DNA of 33,466 nucleotides from Ignavibacteriota bacterium (GTDB lineage: Bacteria > Bacteroidota > Ignavibacteria > UBA10030), in assembly GCA_003819715.1 (NCBI GenBank), contig RPQN01000025.1, positions 1 through 33,466 of the forward strand. Reading direction: 5' to 3'. Of this stretch, positions 16,790 through 26,865 are shown piece by piece. Position 1 is the stretch's first letter; each line of letters begins with the position of its first letter. A program made the position numbers and the translations under genes. The notes under the pieces are model-generated. The model did not search any database and was not told where the DNA came from. It was given only the letters and a program-made list of their open reading frames with translations.

Positions 16790-17548
16790 ATGAAAAAGTT
16801 GATCATTGAAACACGGCATCTCGATTTATTCTACGGCAGTTTTCAGGCGCTGACCGATATCAACCTCGGCATCGAAGAGAAAAATATTACAGCGCTCATC
16901 GGCCCTTCCGGATGCGGAAAATCAACTCTCGTGCGGGTCTTCAACAGAATGAACGATACGATCGAGGGCGTTCATACGAACGGCGAGGTGGAAGTCCTGG
17001 GTGAAAATATTTTCGGACCGGAAGCAGACCTCATCGCGCTCCGCCAGAAAGTCGGCATGGTGTTTCAGCGGCCCAATCCGTTTCCCTTGTCCGTCTACGA
17101 GAATATCACGTTCGGACTTGAAATCCATCACTCAAGGTCCAAAAAAGAATTTGGAGAGATGGTGGAACAATCGTTAACAGACGTCATGCTCTGGAACGAT
17201 CTGAAAGACCGCCTGGACCGCTCTGCGCTCCGGCTCTCCCTCGAGCAGCAGCAGCGGCTGTGCATCGCCCGCGTGCTGGCGATGAAACCGCAGATTATTC
17301 TCATGGATGAACCCTGTTCAGCGCTCGATCCGATTGCCACACTGCGGATTGAAGAGCTGATGCAGGAATTAAAGAGGAATTATTCGATTGTCATTGTGAC
17401 ACACAATATGCAGCAGGCGGCCCGGGCAAGCGACTATACGGCGTTTATGTATTTGGGCAATCTTATCGAATTCGGCAATACCAAAAGCATCTTTACGAAG
17501 CCCGTACAAAAGAAAACAGAAGAATACATCACTGGAAGATTTGGTTGA
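16790..17548 (+). CDS. PstB-like ATPase, copy beta (signature LSGGQ replaced by LSLEQ)
   Basis: Walker [11 protein letters not shown]-loop VFQ (CAG 17066-17068), Walker B ILMDEP, H-loop VTHN (CAC 17402-17404) intact; signature region CTC TCC CTC GAG CAG at 17234-17248 encodes LSLEQ. Confidence 0.93.
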   Translation: MKKLIIETRHLDLFYGSFQALTDINLGIEEKNITALIGPSGCGKSTLVRVFNRMNDTIEGVHTNGEVEVLGENIFGPEADLIALRQKVGMVFQRPNPFPLSVYENITFGLEIHHSRSKKEFGEMVEQSLTDVMLWNDLKDRLDRSALRLSLEQQQRLCIARVLAMKPQIILMDEPCSALDPIATLRIEELMQELKRNYSIVIVTHNMQQAARASDYTAFMYLGNLIEFGNTKSIFTKPVQKKTEEYITGRFG

Positions 17549-17564
17549 CAGGAGGAGAACAACA

Positions 17565-18035
17565 ATGGAACTGACCAAACATATTGCATTGGTCGCCCAT
17601 GATAACTGCAAAAAGGACCTGGTCGAATGGGTGGAATGGAACTGGAAAATACTGTTAAACCATAAACTTATCTGCACCGGAACCACCGGCCGGCTCGTAG
17701 AGGAAACCATCCTCAAAAGCCTCGAAAAAGATCATTCCATGAAGTACGACATTATGAAGCTCAAATCCGGACCGTTCGGCGGCGATCAGCAGCTCGGCGC
17801 TCTGATTTCGGACGGGCAAATTGATGTCCTGATATTCTTCTGGGATCCCATGCAGCCGCACCCCCATGATGTGGACGTCAAAGCACTGCTCAGAATTTCG
17901 GTGCTTTATAACATCCCGACCGCATGCAACAGATCTACGGCAGATTTTCTTATATCGTCGCATCTCCTGAACGATCCGTACATACAGAAGCTCACAGATT
18001 ATACGGAATATCTGGAACGCTCGTTGCCGTCATGA
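17565..18035 (+). CDS. mgsA: Methylglyoxal synthase
   Basis: ALVAHDNCKKDLVEWV, LICTGTTGRLVEE, LKSGPFGGDQQLGALISDGQIDVLIFFWDPMQPHPHDVDVKALLRISVLYNIPTACNRSTADFLISS: essentially the full MgsA motif set. GGAGG at 17551-17555. Confidence 0.95.
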   Translation: MELTKHIALVAHDNCKKDLVEWVEWNWKILLNHKLICTGTTGRLVEETILKSLEKDHSMKYDIMKLKSGPFGGDQQLGALISDGQIDVLIFFWDPMQPHPHDVDVKALLRISVLYNIPTACNRSTADFLISSHLLNDPYIQKLTDYTEYLERSLPS

Positions 18036-18097
18036 GGAAAGCAAACAAACGATTTTCTTAATTAAAGATTTGATGATCATGGACTGGAGACAGCATT

Positions 18098-18775
18098 ATG
18101 GAACGCCACTTTCAAAAAGAACTGGAAAGCCTTAAAACAGCACTCATTAAAATGGGAAGTGTCGTCGAGGAAAATATCGCCTCCGCGATCCGCACCGTCC
18201 TGGAAAAGAGCAACGGCCTTGCACAGAAGGTGATCGAAACAGATCAGCGCATTGATGCTCTGGAAATTGAAATCGATAACGCGGTGATCGATTTGCTTGC
18301 ATTGCAGCAGCCGGTGGCAAGCGATTTGCGGTTTATTATTGCAGCACAAAAGATCAATAACGATCTTGAACGGATCGGCGACCATGCAGTCAATATCGCG
18401 GAAGCCGCTGAAATATTACATTCGTTTCCCCAGTTTGAGATCCTGGAGGAAATTCCGAAGATGGCGGGTATCACGAAGTCGATGCTGAAAGATGCGCTGG
18501 ACAGCTTCATCCTGCTTGATCCGGTCAAAGCAAGGATGGTCATTACAACGGACGACCAGATCGACGACTTAAACCGGCTGGTTGCAAGAAAGATTATAGG
18601 ATGGGTGAAAACCAATACCCAGTCGATTGAATGCGGATTGGAGATGAGCAGAGTGAGCCGTGAATTGGAGCGGGTTGCGGATCTCGCCACCAATATCGCA
18701 GAAGAAGTAATTTTCCATACACAGGCGCGCGTCGTCAAGCATCATGCGGATGAGAAAGAACAGCCGGCATCATAA
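18098..18775 (+). CDS. phoU: Second PhoU regulator
   Basis: LEIEIDNAVIDLLALQQPVASDLRFIIAAQKINNDLERIGDHAVNIAEAAE, closely similar to the PhoU at 12563. Confidence 0.95.
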   Translation: MERHFQKELESLKTALIKMGSVVEENIASAIRTVLEKSNGLAQKVIETDQRIDALEIEIDNAVIDLLALQQPVASDLRFIIAAQKINNDLERIGDHAVNIAEAAEILHSFPQFEILEEIPKMAGITKSMLKDALDSFILLDPVKARMVITTDDQIDDLNRLVARKIIGWVKTNTQSIECGLEMSRVSRELERVADLATNIAEEVIFHTQARVVKHHADEKEQPAS

Positions 18776-18831
18776 CTTCCCGAATGACGTGATGCCCGGC
18801 AGGTCCGCCCGGAGTCTTTTTTCCCTTTTCC

Positions 18832-21800
18832 TTACGACACTCCGCCGTCAATTTTCTTAGGAACAAAATTCGGATACAATTTTTTCAGGCAATCAGGGCA
18901 GACTCCGTGGCTGAACTTGGCCTGCGAATGCGCCTGGATGTATCCTTCAAGCTGCGTCCAATATCCTTTATCGTCGCGTATCTTTTTACAGCTTGAACAA
19001 ATCGGGACGAGCCCGCTCAGGACTTTGATATCTGCAATGGCCTGCTGGAGCTCGGTGATCAGCCGTTCGCGTTCGACTTCAGCCCGTTTGTGTTCGGTGA
19101 TGTCGCGTGCAATTCCGACGATCCCCACGACATTGCCGTTGTTGTCTATCAGCGGGACTCTCGACGTCAGATGCCAGCGCTGTTCCCCCGTATCCCGATG
19201 CACCGCAAGTTCTTCCTTGTCGAGCATTTCCTTTTTGTTTTGGATGACCTGTTTTTCATCATCCGTATAATGCTGCGCTAATTCCGGCGGGTTAAAATCG
19301 AATGTGTTTTTGCCGATAATACCGTTGGGATCTGTCAATCCCATCGACCTCAAGTGCGATAGATTATCGAGAAGGTACCGGCCTTCCACATCCTTGAAGA
19401 ATATCTTGTCGGGCAGGTTATCGATGAGTGTCCGGAGAAGATTGCGTTCGTTCTGGAGGGCTTCTTCTATAAACTTGCGCTCAGTAATGTCGCGGCTAAT
19501 ACAAACCAGACCAATGGTTTGACCTTTTTCATCTCGTAAAGGAAGCTTTGAAGTGGATAGCCAACGTTTCTGGCCCTCCTCATCAATCACATATTCTTCT
19601 CTGTTAATCACCTGCTGTCCGGTTTGTATCACTGTTCGGTCGTCGGCAATAAATCCTTCCGCTAATTCTTTCGAAAATAATTCAAAGTCGTCTTTGCCTA
19701 AGGCTTCCGCTTCTGATTGTAAACCCATGAAATGCACATCGGCTAAATTCGCAATAACTTTACGGTAATGTACATCTTTTATAGATACCGCATCAGGCAA
19801 ATTGTCAATGAGTGTCCGTAGAATTGTCCGCTCGCGCTGGAGTGCTTCCTGAGAACGTTTCTGATCTGTGATATCGTGTAAAGCTCCTACAATACCAACG
19901 ATCGCGCCATGTTCGTCGCGCAAAGGGATCTTGAATGAAAGGACATTTACCTTGTTTCCCTGTTTATCGAAATACGATCCTTCTCGTCCAAGGATGGGTA
20001 TACCAGACTGCAGAACTGATTGGTCTTCTGCAAAAAATGTTGCTGCGGTATCTGCCGAGAAAAAAACATCATCCGTTTTTCCGATAACCTCCGCCTCCGA
20101 CTGTGCTCCCATACTGCGAACATCAGCAGGATTTGAAATGATTTTTTTGCTTTCAAGATCTTTAACAAATACTGCATCCGGCAGGTTGTCTATAAGCGTT
20201 CTGAGTAGATTGCGTTCGTTCTGAAGGGCTTCTTCTGCCAGCTTTCGGCCGGTAATATCGTGCCCGATTCCGATCAAACCGATAATCTGATTGTGTTCAT
20301 CCCGCAGCGGTATTTTTGTGGTCACTAAAAAATGTTTCCGCCCTTTGCCGTCGATCACGTATTCTTCCCTGTTGATTACCGGCTGGCCGGTTTCAATGAC
20401 CGTCCGGTCATCAGCGATAAAACCTTCGGCCATTTCTTTCGGGAACAGCTCATAATCATCTTTCCCCAGGACATCCGCTTCCGAGGCGCGGCCAATATTA
20501 TTCACATCGGTACGGTTGGAGATTGTTTTCCGAAATTTCAAATCTTTCGCATAGATTGCATCGGGCACGTTATCGATCACGGTTCGGAGCAGGTTTCGCT
20601 CTTTCATCAGGGCTGCCTCCATCCTCTTTTGCAACGCCAGATCTCTTGCCTGCATCCACCATTGATAAATCCAGTAAATAATTCCGGCAACGACGATCGC
20701 TCCCAGTAATTGAAACCAGAGGGTTTGCCAATAGGGGGGCGTAATAATAATTGTAAGAGAGACGCCTTCTTCGTTCCACACGCCGTCGTTATTACTTGCT
20801 TTAACCCGAAAAGTGTATCTGCCGGCGTCCAGGTTCGTATATGTCGCTATTCGGTTTTCAGCATCGGCACTGCGCCATTGATTGTCGAATCCTTCCATCG
20901 TATAAGCATATCTGTTTTTTTCAGGATTTGTAAAATCCAATGCGGAGAACTCGAATGAAATAAAGTTTTCTTTATAGGGAAGTGTCAATAATTTAGATTC
21001 TGTGATCGATTCGTCCAGGACAATATTTCCATTTATTTTTTGTCCAACAGCTACCGAACCGTTATAAATTTTAAAATCTGTTAATACTACGCGAGGCGGA
21101 ACAGTATTGGTTGATAAACTTCTGGGACTGAATACAATAAAACCATTCGATTCCCCAAATAATAATCTGCCATCTTTCGATCTACAACTGGCATTTGAGA
21201 AATCATTGGCAATATTGAAGATATGAAAGACCCTTTTTTGGGGATCAAATTTTGAAATTCCTTTTTCCGAGCTTACCCAGATGTTATTATCATTATCCTC
21301 TAATATTCTTCTAATAGTATTGTCCGGCAGTCCATCTTTTTCAGTAATATTAACAAATTCATTTGTTTTTGTATTCAGCCTATTCAACCCTCCGCTATTA
21401 GCGCCAAACCACATATTCCTCTCATGATCTTCATAAATACAGGACATGCTATTTGTACTGATGCTGTTTATGAGATTGTTATGTCTATAATGATTGAAAT
21501 GAAGTTTCGGTGAGGATAGGTTGAAATCGTATTTGTATAATTCTATCATTTCCAGACCGCCAGAAGTGGCAATCCACAAACAATGACGGCTGTCTTCAAA
21601 TAAATCGGTCGTATAGACGCCAACAAAACTACCAGGATCGTTTGGGTTGTTTTTATAAGAATAAAACCGGTTTGTTTTCCTATCAAATAAATTCAACGTT
21701 CCTTCCAGTGTGCCAATCCAGAGATTATGTTTGCTGTCTTCCAATAAAGCCCATACATTATTGTGACTCAGCGAGTAATTGTCGCCCGGGACATTCATAT

Positions 21801-23226
21801 ATCGTATAAATTTATCTTCTTTTCTTTTATAACAATTGAGACCTTTCGTATAGGTGCCGATCCAGATATTACCTTCAAAATCTTCTGCGAGGCTTACGAC
21901 TACATTGCCGCTAATAGAGTTTGGATTAGAAGGATCGTGAAGGAAATGCCTGAAATTCTTTGTCCTATTATTCCAAAAGTTTAACCCGCCGCCATCAGTC
22001 CCAATCCAAAAATTTCCCTCTTTATCTTCGAGAATGGATGTCACCGATTTATTGCTCAAACTATTTTTGTCAAATGGGTTAGGTGTAATGTGCCTGAAAT
22101 TCGTGTTAGCCGCTTCAAACTTGTTCAAACCCATATTAAAAGTACAGATCCAGATAATACCCGATCTATCTTCAAAAGTTAAATTGACAGCATTGCTGCT
22201 GAGCGAATTCGGATTTGTTGTTTCGTTTTTACAATAATCAAATAAACCGGTTTTATTATCATAGAATGAAATCCCGCCTCCATCGGTACTGATCCATAAC
22301 ATTCCATCTTTTGCCTGGCGGATGTGTGTTACAATATTAGCGGATAAAGAATTTTTACCTGATCTATATAAATATTGTTTAAAAATATTGCGTTCTTTAT
22401 CCCACGAGATCAAACCTGCACCAGAAGAACCGAGCCAATATAAACCGGCGGAATCTTCTAATTGCAATGTTACAATATCGGTCTGTTTTTCTATGCCTGG
22501 AATATTTATTGGATAATGGTCAAAGTTGTCGGTTTGCGGATTATATCGGTCAATAATTTTATTACCGGCATTTATCCAGATATTGGATTTTCTATCTTCA
22601 TAAATGCAACTAATAGAATTTGCGCCGACGCTCTTCGGCTTATTATTGTCGTGTGTATATTGTTTAAAATGCGGTTTTATCTTACTGAAATCGGTTGAGT
22701 CATTGACGGGTAAATTCCAAACGCCCTTGTTATTTGTTCCTATCCATAAGATTCCTTTTGAATCCACAAGTAATCTTGTAAAATAAGTTCCTGTTGATGT
22801 GTCATTAGAGGAAATACGTACGAACCTGTCTTTCGCTTCATCATACATACTGAGCCCGGTGTGACAAATGATCCAAATCCTGCCATTATTATCTTCAGCA
22901 AGCCTCATGATTCCATCTGAAAAAAGTGTGGACGAATCATTTTCAACAGACTTATATACTTTAAATTTATAACCATCGTACCGATGTAGCCCATTCCAGG
23001 TTCCAATCCATAAAAATCCGCGTTTATCCTGTATAATTGCATTGACAAAGACATTAGAAAGGCCTTGGTTTTTAGAAAATTCCCTGAATACCATATTTCT
23101 GTTTTGCCCAATCGCATAATTCCCTGCGATGGCAAGAGTAAAAAATATGGTTAAGAAATTAAATTTTTGAAAATATTTCATATTCATATTGTTCAGTTTT
23201 CCGACCCGCTTACGTAAGAATGGCAA
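18832..23226 (-). CDS. Large sensor: N-terminal two-component-regulator propeller + Y_Y_Y-like domain + TM + four PAS domains + C-terminal Cys-rich motif; no kinase, GGDEF or DNA-binding output recognised
   Basis: Signal-like N-terminus; many repeats such as LEDKEGNFWIGTDGGGLNFWN; YKENFISFEFSALDFTNPEKNRYAYTMEGFDNQWR; TM near LLGAIVVAGIIYWIYQWW; four PAS units ending in HDIT/RDIT; C-terminus PICSSCKKIRDDKGYWTQLEGYIQAHSQAKFSHGVCPDCLKKLYP. Confidence 0.9.
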   Translation of the reverse strand: MPFLRKRVGKLNNMNMKYFQKFNFLTIFFTLAIAGNYAIGQNRNMVFREFSKNQGLSNVFVNAIIQDKRGFLWIGTWNGLHRYDGYKFKVYKSVENDSSTLFSDGIMRLAEDNNGRIWIICHTGLSMYDEAKDRFVRISSNDTSTGTYFTRLLVDSKGILWIGTNNKGVWNLPVNDSTDFSKIKPHFKQYTHDNNKPKSVGANSISCIYEDRKSNIWINAGNKIIDRYNPQTDNFDHYPINIPGIEKQTDIVTLQLEDSAGLYWLGSSGAGLISWDKERNIFKQYLYRSGKNSLSANIVTHIRQAKDGMLWISTDGGGISFYDNKTGLFDYCKNETTNPNSLSSNAVNLTFEDRSGIIWICTFNMGLNKFEAANTNFRHITPNPFDKNSLSNKSVTSILEDKEGNFWIGTDGGGLNFWNNRTKNFRHFLHDPSNPNSISGNVVVSLAEDFEGNIWIGTYTKGLNCYKRKEDKFIRYMNVPGDNYSLSHNNVWALLEDSKHNLWIGTLEGTLNLFDRKTNRFYSYKNNPNDPGSFVGVYTTDLFEDSRHCLWIATSGGLEMIELYKYDFNLSSPKLHFNHYRHNNLINSISTNSMSCIYEDHERNMWFGANSGGLNRLNTKTNEFVNITEKDGLPDNTIRRILEDNDNNIWVSSEKGISKFDPQKRVFHIFNIANDFSNASCRSKDGRLLFGESNGFIVFSPRSLSTNTVPPRVVLTDFKIYNGSVAVGQKINGNIVLDESITESKLLTLPYKENFISFEFSALDFTNPEKNRYAYTMEGFDNQWRSADAENRIATYTNLDAGRYTFRVKASNNDGVWNEEGVSLTIIITPPYWQTLWFQLLGAIVVAGIIYWIYQWWMQARDLALQKRMEAALMKERNLLRTVIDNVPDAIYAKDLKFRKTISNRTDVNNIGRASEADVLGKDDYELFPKEMAEGFIADDRTVIETGQPVINREEYVIDGKGRKHFLVTTKIPLRDEHNQIIGLIGIGHDITGRKLAEEALQNERNLLRTLIDNLPDAVFVKDLESKKIISNPADVRSMGAQSEAEVIGKTDDVFFSADTAATFFAEDQSVLQSGIPILGREGSYFDKQGNKVNVLSFKIPLRDEHGAIVGIVGALHDITDQKRSQEALQRERTILRTLIDNLPDAVSIKDVHYRKVIANLADVHFMGLQSEAEALGKDDFELFSKELAEGFIADDRTVIQTGQQVINREEYVIDEEGQKRWLSTSKLPLRDEKGQTIGLVCISRDITERKFIEEALQNERNLLRTLIDNLPDKIFFKDVEGRYLLDNLSHLRSMGLTDPNGIIGKNTFDFNPPELAQHYTDDEKQVIQNKKEMLDKEELAVHRDTGEQRWHLTSRVPLIDNNGNVVGIVGIARDITEHKRAEVERERLITELQQAIADIKVLSGLVPICSSCKKIRDDKGYWTQLEGYIQAHSQAKFSHGVCPDCLKKLYPNFVPKKIDGGVS

Positions 23227-23851
23227 TAGACAGCAACCGTTTCTATTTATCCTCTACGGATGGACCTCTCTCATTTACACAGGATATTACGAACAGTGAC
23301 ACTACATCACATTTACTGTAAGAACAATAAGATCAGGATTTGATGGATATTCAGAATAAAACGGATCATACAATACCCCTCTTCAACAGTCACAGCAATA
23401 ATACATATCATAAACAATGCCACCCGGTAAAAAAACGGCGGTTTGTTCGTGGAGACGGATATGGGCAAAAACGGTGAATATTAGCTTTTGCGAGCGCTGC
23501 AAAGCTTGCCTCTATATTCTTTTTCAGGGAACTGTTGAGCGGCGTCCGTTACAAAAGGAACTTTGGAGAAATTACAGAGTGTTCACCGATAAGCAGATAT
23601 TTCGTCCAATACTTCTTCATATTCCAGACAACAACTATAAACCACAGATATTTGTATTAAGGTACTCTATATCATTATCAAAATCAAAGTAAGCAGGATA
23701 ACCGTGCAAGGGTAGCTCAAAAATAAGCCATGCGAACCCTTAATAATTGCTTTCGACAAGCAAATAAAATATGTATTTTAGTTAGTAAAGAACCTCATAA
23801 TTGCACTTAAATGACACACTGGTACTTACGTGTAAGATTGAATTTCTATTT

Positions 23852-25861
23852 ATGCCCTATCAACTCATAACGGATTTGGTACCATCCGGCGACCAGCCGG
23901 AGGCAATCCGCCAGCTTCTCGAAGGAATCGAACGCGGCGACAGGCATCAGACGCTGCTCGGCGTTACGGGCAGCGGTAAAACTTTCACCATTTCCAACGT
24001 CATAACCCACATAAACAAACCTGTGCTGGTTATGTCTCATAATAAGACACTGGCCGCACAGCTCTATGCCGAATTCAAGAATTATTTTCCCAAAAACCGG
24101 GTGGAGTTTTTCATCAGTTACTACGATTATTATCAACCGGAAGCATACGTTCCAACGACCGACACCTATATCGCCAAAGACTCGTCCGTGAACGATGAAA
24201 TCGACCGCTTACGGCTTCGGGCAACCAGCGCATTACTCAGCGGAGATTCAAACGTAATCGTTGTTGCATCGGTCAGCTGTATCTACGGTATTGGTGCGCC
24301 GGACCAATGGATCAGTCAGACCCTGATGATAAAAAAAGGCGACCGGATCGGCCGGCAGGGCCTGCTCAAGCGGCTTATCGATCTCTTATATACGAGGAAT
24401 GATTATGAATTTGCCCGCGGGACATTCCGCGTACGCGGTGATGTTGTCGAAGTGATCCCCAGTTATGAAAACGAGGAAGCGATCCGCATTGAATTCTTTG
24501 GCGATGAAATTGAGCGGCTATCCTATATCAACAAAGTCGACGGACGGGTCCTTGGAGAAGCGGACTATGAGATGATCTTTCCAGCAAAACAATTTATTAC
24601 TTCACGCGAGACCATCGAGCGCGCCATGAACGGCATCTATGATGAATTGCGCGAACGGACCACAGAACTGCGTTCGCTCGGCAAGCTTGTGGAGGCGCAG
24701 CGTATTGAACAGCGGACACGATTTGACATGGAAATGCTTCGTGAAGTCGGCTATTGTTCCGGAATTGAAAATTATTCGCGGCATTTCGCGGGCAGGCCTC
24801 CTGGATCCCGTCCCTCATGCCTCCTCGATTACTTTCCAAAAGACTTTCTGACCATCATTGACGAATCGCATGTGACCGTATCGCAGATAGGTGCGATGTA
24901 TGCCGGCGACCGTTCACGTAAAACAACGCTCGTGGAATACGGATTCCGGCTTCCGTCGGCACTCGATAACCGCCCGTTAAAATTTGACGAGTGGGAGGCG
25001 ATGGAAAAACAAATTATCTATGTGAGCGCTACTCCAGGAGCCTACGAATTGGAGAAGTGCCGTGGTGTGGTCGTGGAACAGGTGATTCGCCCGACGGGGC
25101 TCATCGATCCGGAAGTAGAAGTCCGGCCGAGCAAACATCAGATTGACGACCTGATCGGGGAAATCCGGGCGCGCACAGCAAAGAAAGAGCGGACGCTCGT
25201 GACAACACTGACCAAACGCATGGCGGAAGACCTGACCGAATATCTCTCGAATATCAACATCAAGGTTCGGTACGTCCATTCTGAAGTCGATGCGCTGGAA
25301 CGGGTGGAAACACTGCGGGATTTACGCCTGGGAGAATTCGATGTTCTGGTGGGGGTGAACCTGCTCCGCGAAGGCCTTGATTTGCCGGAAGTGTCGCTCG
25401 TTGCAATCATCGATGCGGACAAGGAGGGGTTCCTGCGTTCGGAACGTTCACTCATCCAGACCGCAGGCCGTACTGCCCGCAACGCGAATGGGAAAGTAAT
25501 CTTGTACGCGGATAAAATGACCGGATCGATGGAACGGATGATGAACGAAACGAGCCGCCGCCGGAAAAAACAAATCGCATACAATACGGCGCATGGGATT
25601 ACACCGACGACGATCTACAAAACAACAGAAGAAATTCTTGCCGCAACGTCTATCGCGGATGTGAAAATGAGACAGGATGAGCGTTATCAGAAATCCAAAC
25701 CCGCTGCTATTTCCGAAACCGTGGCAAAATATCTGACGAGCGACCAGAAGAAGGACATGCTGGAAGAACTCAAAGTGGAGATGCGACGGGCGGCAAAAGA
25801 CCTGGAATTCGAGCGCGCTGCAGAGCTGCGGAATGAAATCGAGAAGCTCGAAAGAACATAA
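23852..25861 (+). CDS. uvrB: UvrABC excinuclease subunit B
   Basis: [100 protein letters not shown]-terminal UVR motif. ATG at 23852 preferred to 23801. Confidence 0.98.
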   Translation: MPYQLITDLVPSGDQPEAIRQLLEGIERGDRHQTLLGVTGSGKTFTISNVITHINKPVLVMSHNKTLAAQLYAEFKNYFPKNRVEFFISYYDYYQPEAYVPTTDTYIAKDSSVNDEIDRLRLRATSALLSGDSNVIVVASVSCIYGIGAPDQWISQTLMIKKGDRIGRQGLLKRLIDLLYTRNDYEFARGTFRVRGDVVEVIPSYENEEAIRIEFFGDEIERLSYINKVDGRVLGEADYEMIFPAKQFITSRETIERAMNGIYDELRERTTELRSLGKLVEAQRIEQRTRFDMEMLREVGYCSGIENYSRHFAGRPPGSRPSCLLDYFPKDFLTIIDESHVTVSQIGAMYAGDRSRKTTLVEYGFRLPSALDNRPLKFDEWEAMEKQIIYVSATPGAYELEKCRGVVVEQVIRPTGLIDPEVEVRPSKHQIDDLIGEIRARTAKKERTLVTTLTKRMAEDLTEYLSNINIKVRYVHSEVDALERVETLRDLRLGEFDVLVGVNLLREGLDLPEVSLVAIIDADKEGFLRSERSLIQTAGRTARNANGKVILYADKMTGSMERMMNETSRRRKKQIAYNTAHGITPTTIYKTTEEILAATSIADVKMRQDERYQKSKPAAISETVAKYLTSDQKKDMLEELKVEMRRAAKDLEFERAAELRNEIEKLERT

Positions 25862-25864
25862 CAC

Positions 25865-26572
25865 TTGGACCTGCGCACCGCGGCATACCGAATCGCTTCT
25901 CCCGTTCTTGACTTCCTATACCCTCCGGCATGTATTGCATGCAATTTGCCATTATCAGATGGATCGCAAAAAGTCTGTCCGGCCTGCTGGAGTGCGATTC
26001 CACGAGTGACGAGAGAACTCCCGCTCTATCAACAAACACGCATGAAGCTTCTCTCCGACGGCAATATCAGCGACCTTATTTCTTGTTTTGTGTTCGAAAA
26101 AGAAGGGCCGTTTCAACATATTGCCCATGCGTTAAAGTACAAAGAATATAAGACTCTTGGAGTTGATTTAGGCCGGGCTCTCGGGGAAGTACTGGACCAT
26201 TGGGATTGCGGGATCGATCTTATCATCCCGGTACCGCTTCACCGGATCAAACAGCGTGAACGAGGATACAACCAATCCGAATTTATTGCACACGGTGTTG
26301 CTTCCATTCTCGAGAAACCCGTTGTTCTCAATGCGGTGCGCAGGACGCGTCATACGCTGACTCAGACTCAGCTCAATATCGAGGAACGGCGCAGGAATAT
26401 GGAACACGCATTCGAACCGAGGATACATTCTTCAAGGATCCTGTCCGGAAAAAATTGTCTCCTGGTGGATGATGTGATCACCACGGGTGCAACGACAAAC
26501 TCCTGCGCTCAGGCAATCCGCACTGCAGGCGCATCCGAAATAATCGCTGCATCTGCGGCACTTGCCATCTAA
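25865..26572 (+). CDS. ComF-family phosphoribosyltransferase-like protein
   Basis: LDFLYPPACIACNLPLSDGSQKVCPACW zinc-finger-like start; PVPLHRIKQRERGYNQSEFIA; NCLLVDDVITTGATTNSCAQAIRTAGA PRPP loop. TTG start likely. Confidence 0.9.
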   Translation: MDLRTAAYRIASPVLDFLYPPACIACNLPLSDGSQKVCPACWSAIPRVTRELPLYQQTRMKLLSDGNISDLISCFVFEKEGPFQHIAHALKYKEYKTLGVDLGRALGEVLDHWDCGIDLIIPVPLHRIKQRERGYNQSEFIAHGVASILEKPVVLNAVRRTRHTLTQTQLNIEERRRNMEHAFEPRIHSSRILSGKNCLLVDDVITTGATTNSCAQAIRTAGASEIIAASAALAI

Positions 26573-26865
26573 CCGCATTCCTTTTATCCTCTTTACTTAT
26601 CATCTTTTTCCTATTTTGTATTTACTTTTCTACAATTTTCATAGCCATTTTTTGGCTGTAAAAAATTCCGACGAATAAACCGCCATTTTTCGTAAATAAA
26701 CGAAGGTTTTTACTATCATCCACGAAAATTTTGCGGTGGGATTATAGGAACGATTATTGTAGGAATAATCCCAGCGATAAGAATTAAACTATGTGTTCTG
26801 ATGAAGAAAATAGAGCAAGTATTGCTCGTTGCTGCCTGACTCAGGCGGTTTGAAGGACAGAGATT

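Noticed and set aside
18790-18832. GC-rich run followed by TTTTTT between phoU2 and the large sensor as a terminator
   Set aside because: GCCCGG copies are direct rather than inverted; no convincing stem could be drawn.
23417-23692. 91-aa ORF upstream of uvrB
   Set aside because: No recognisable motif, no clear ribosome-binding site, composition looks non-coding.
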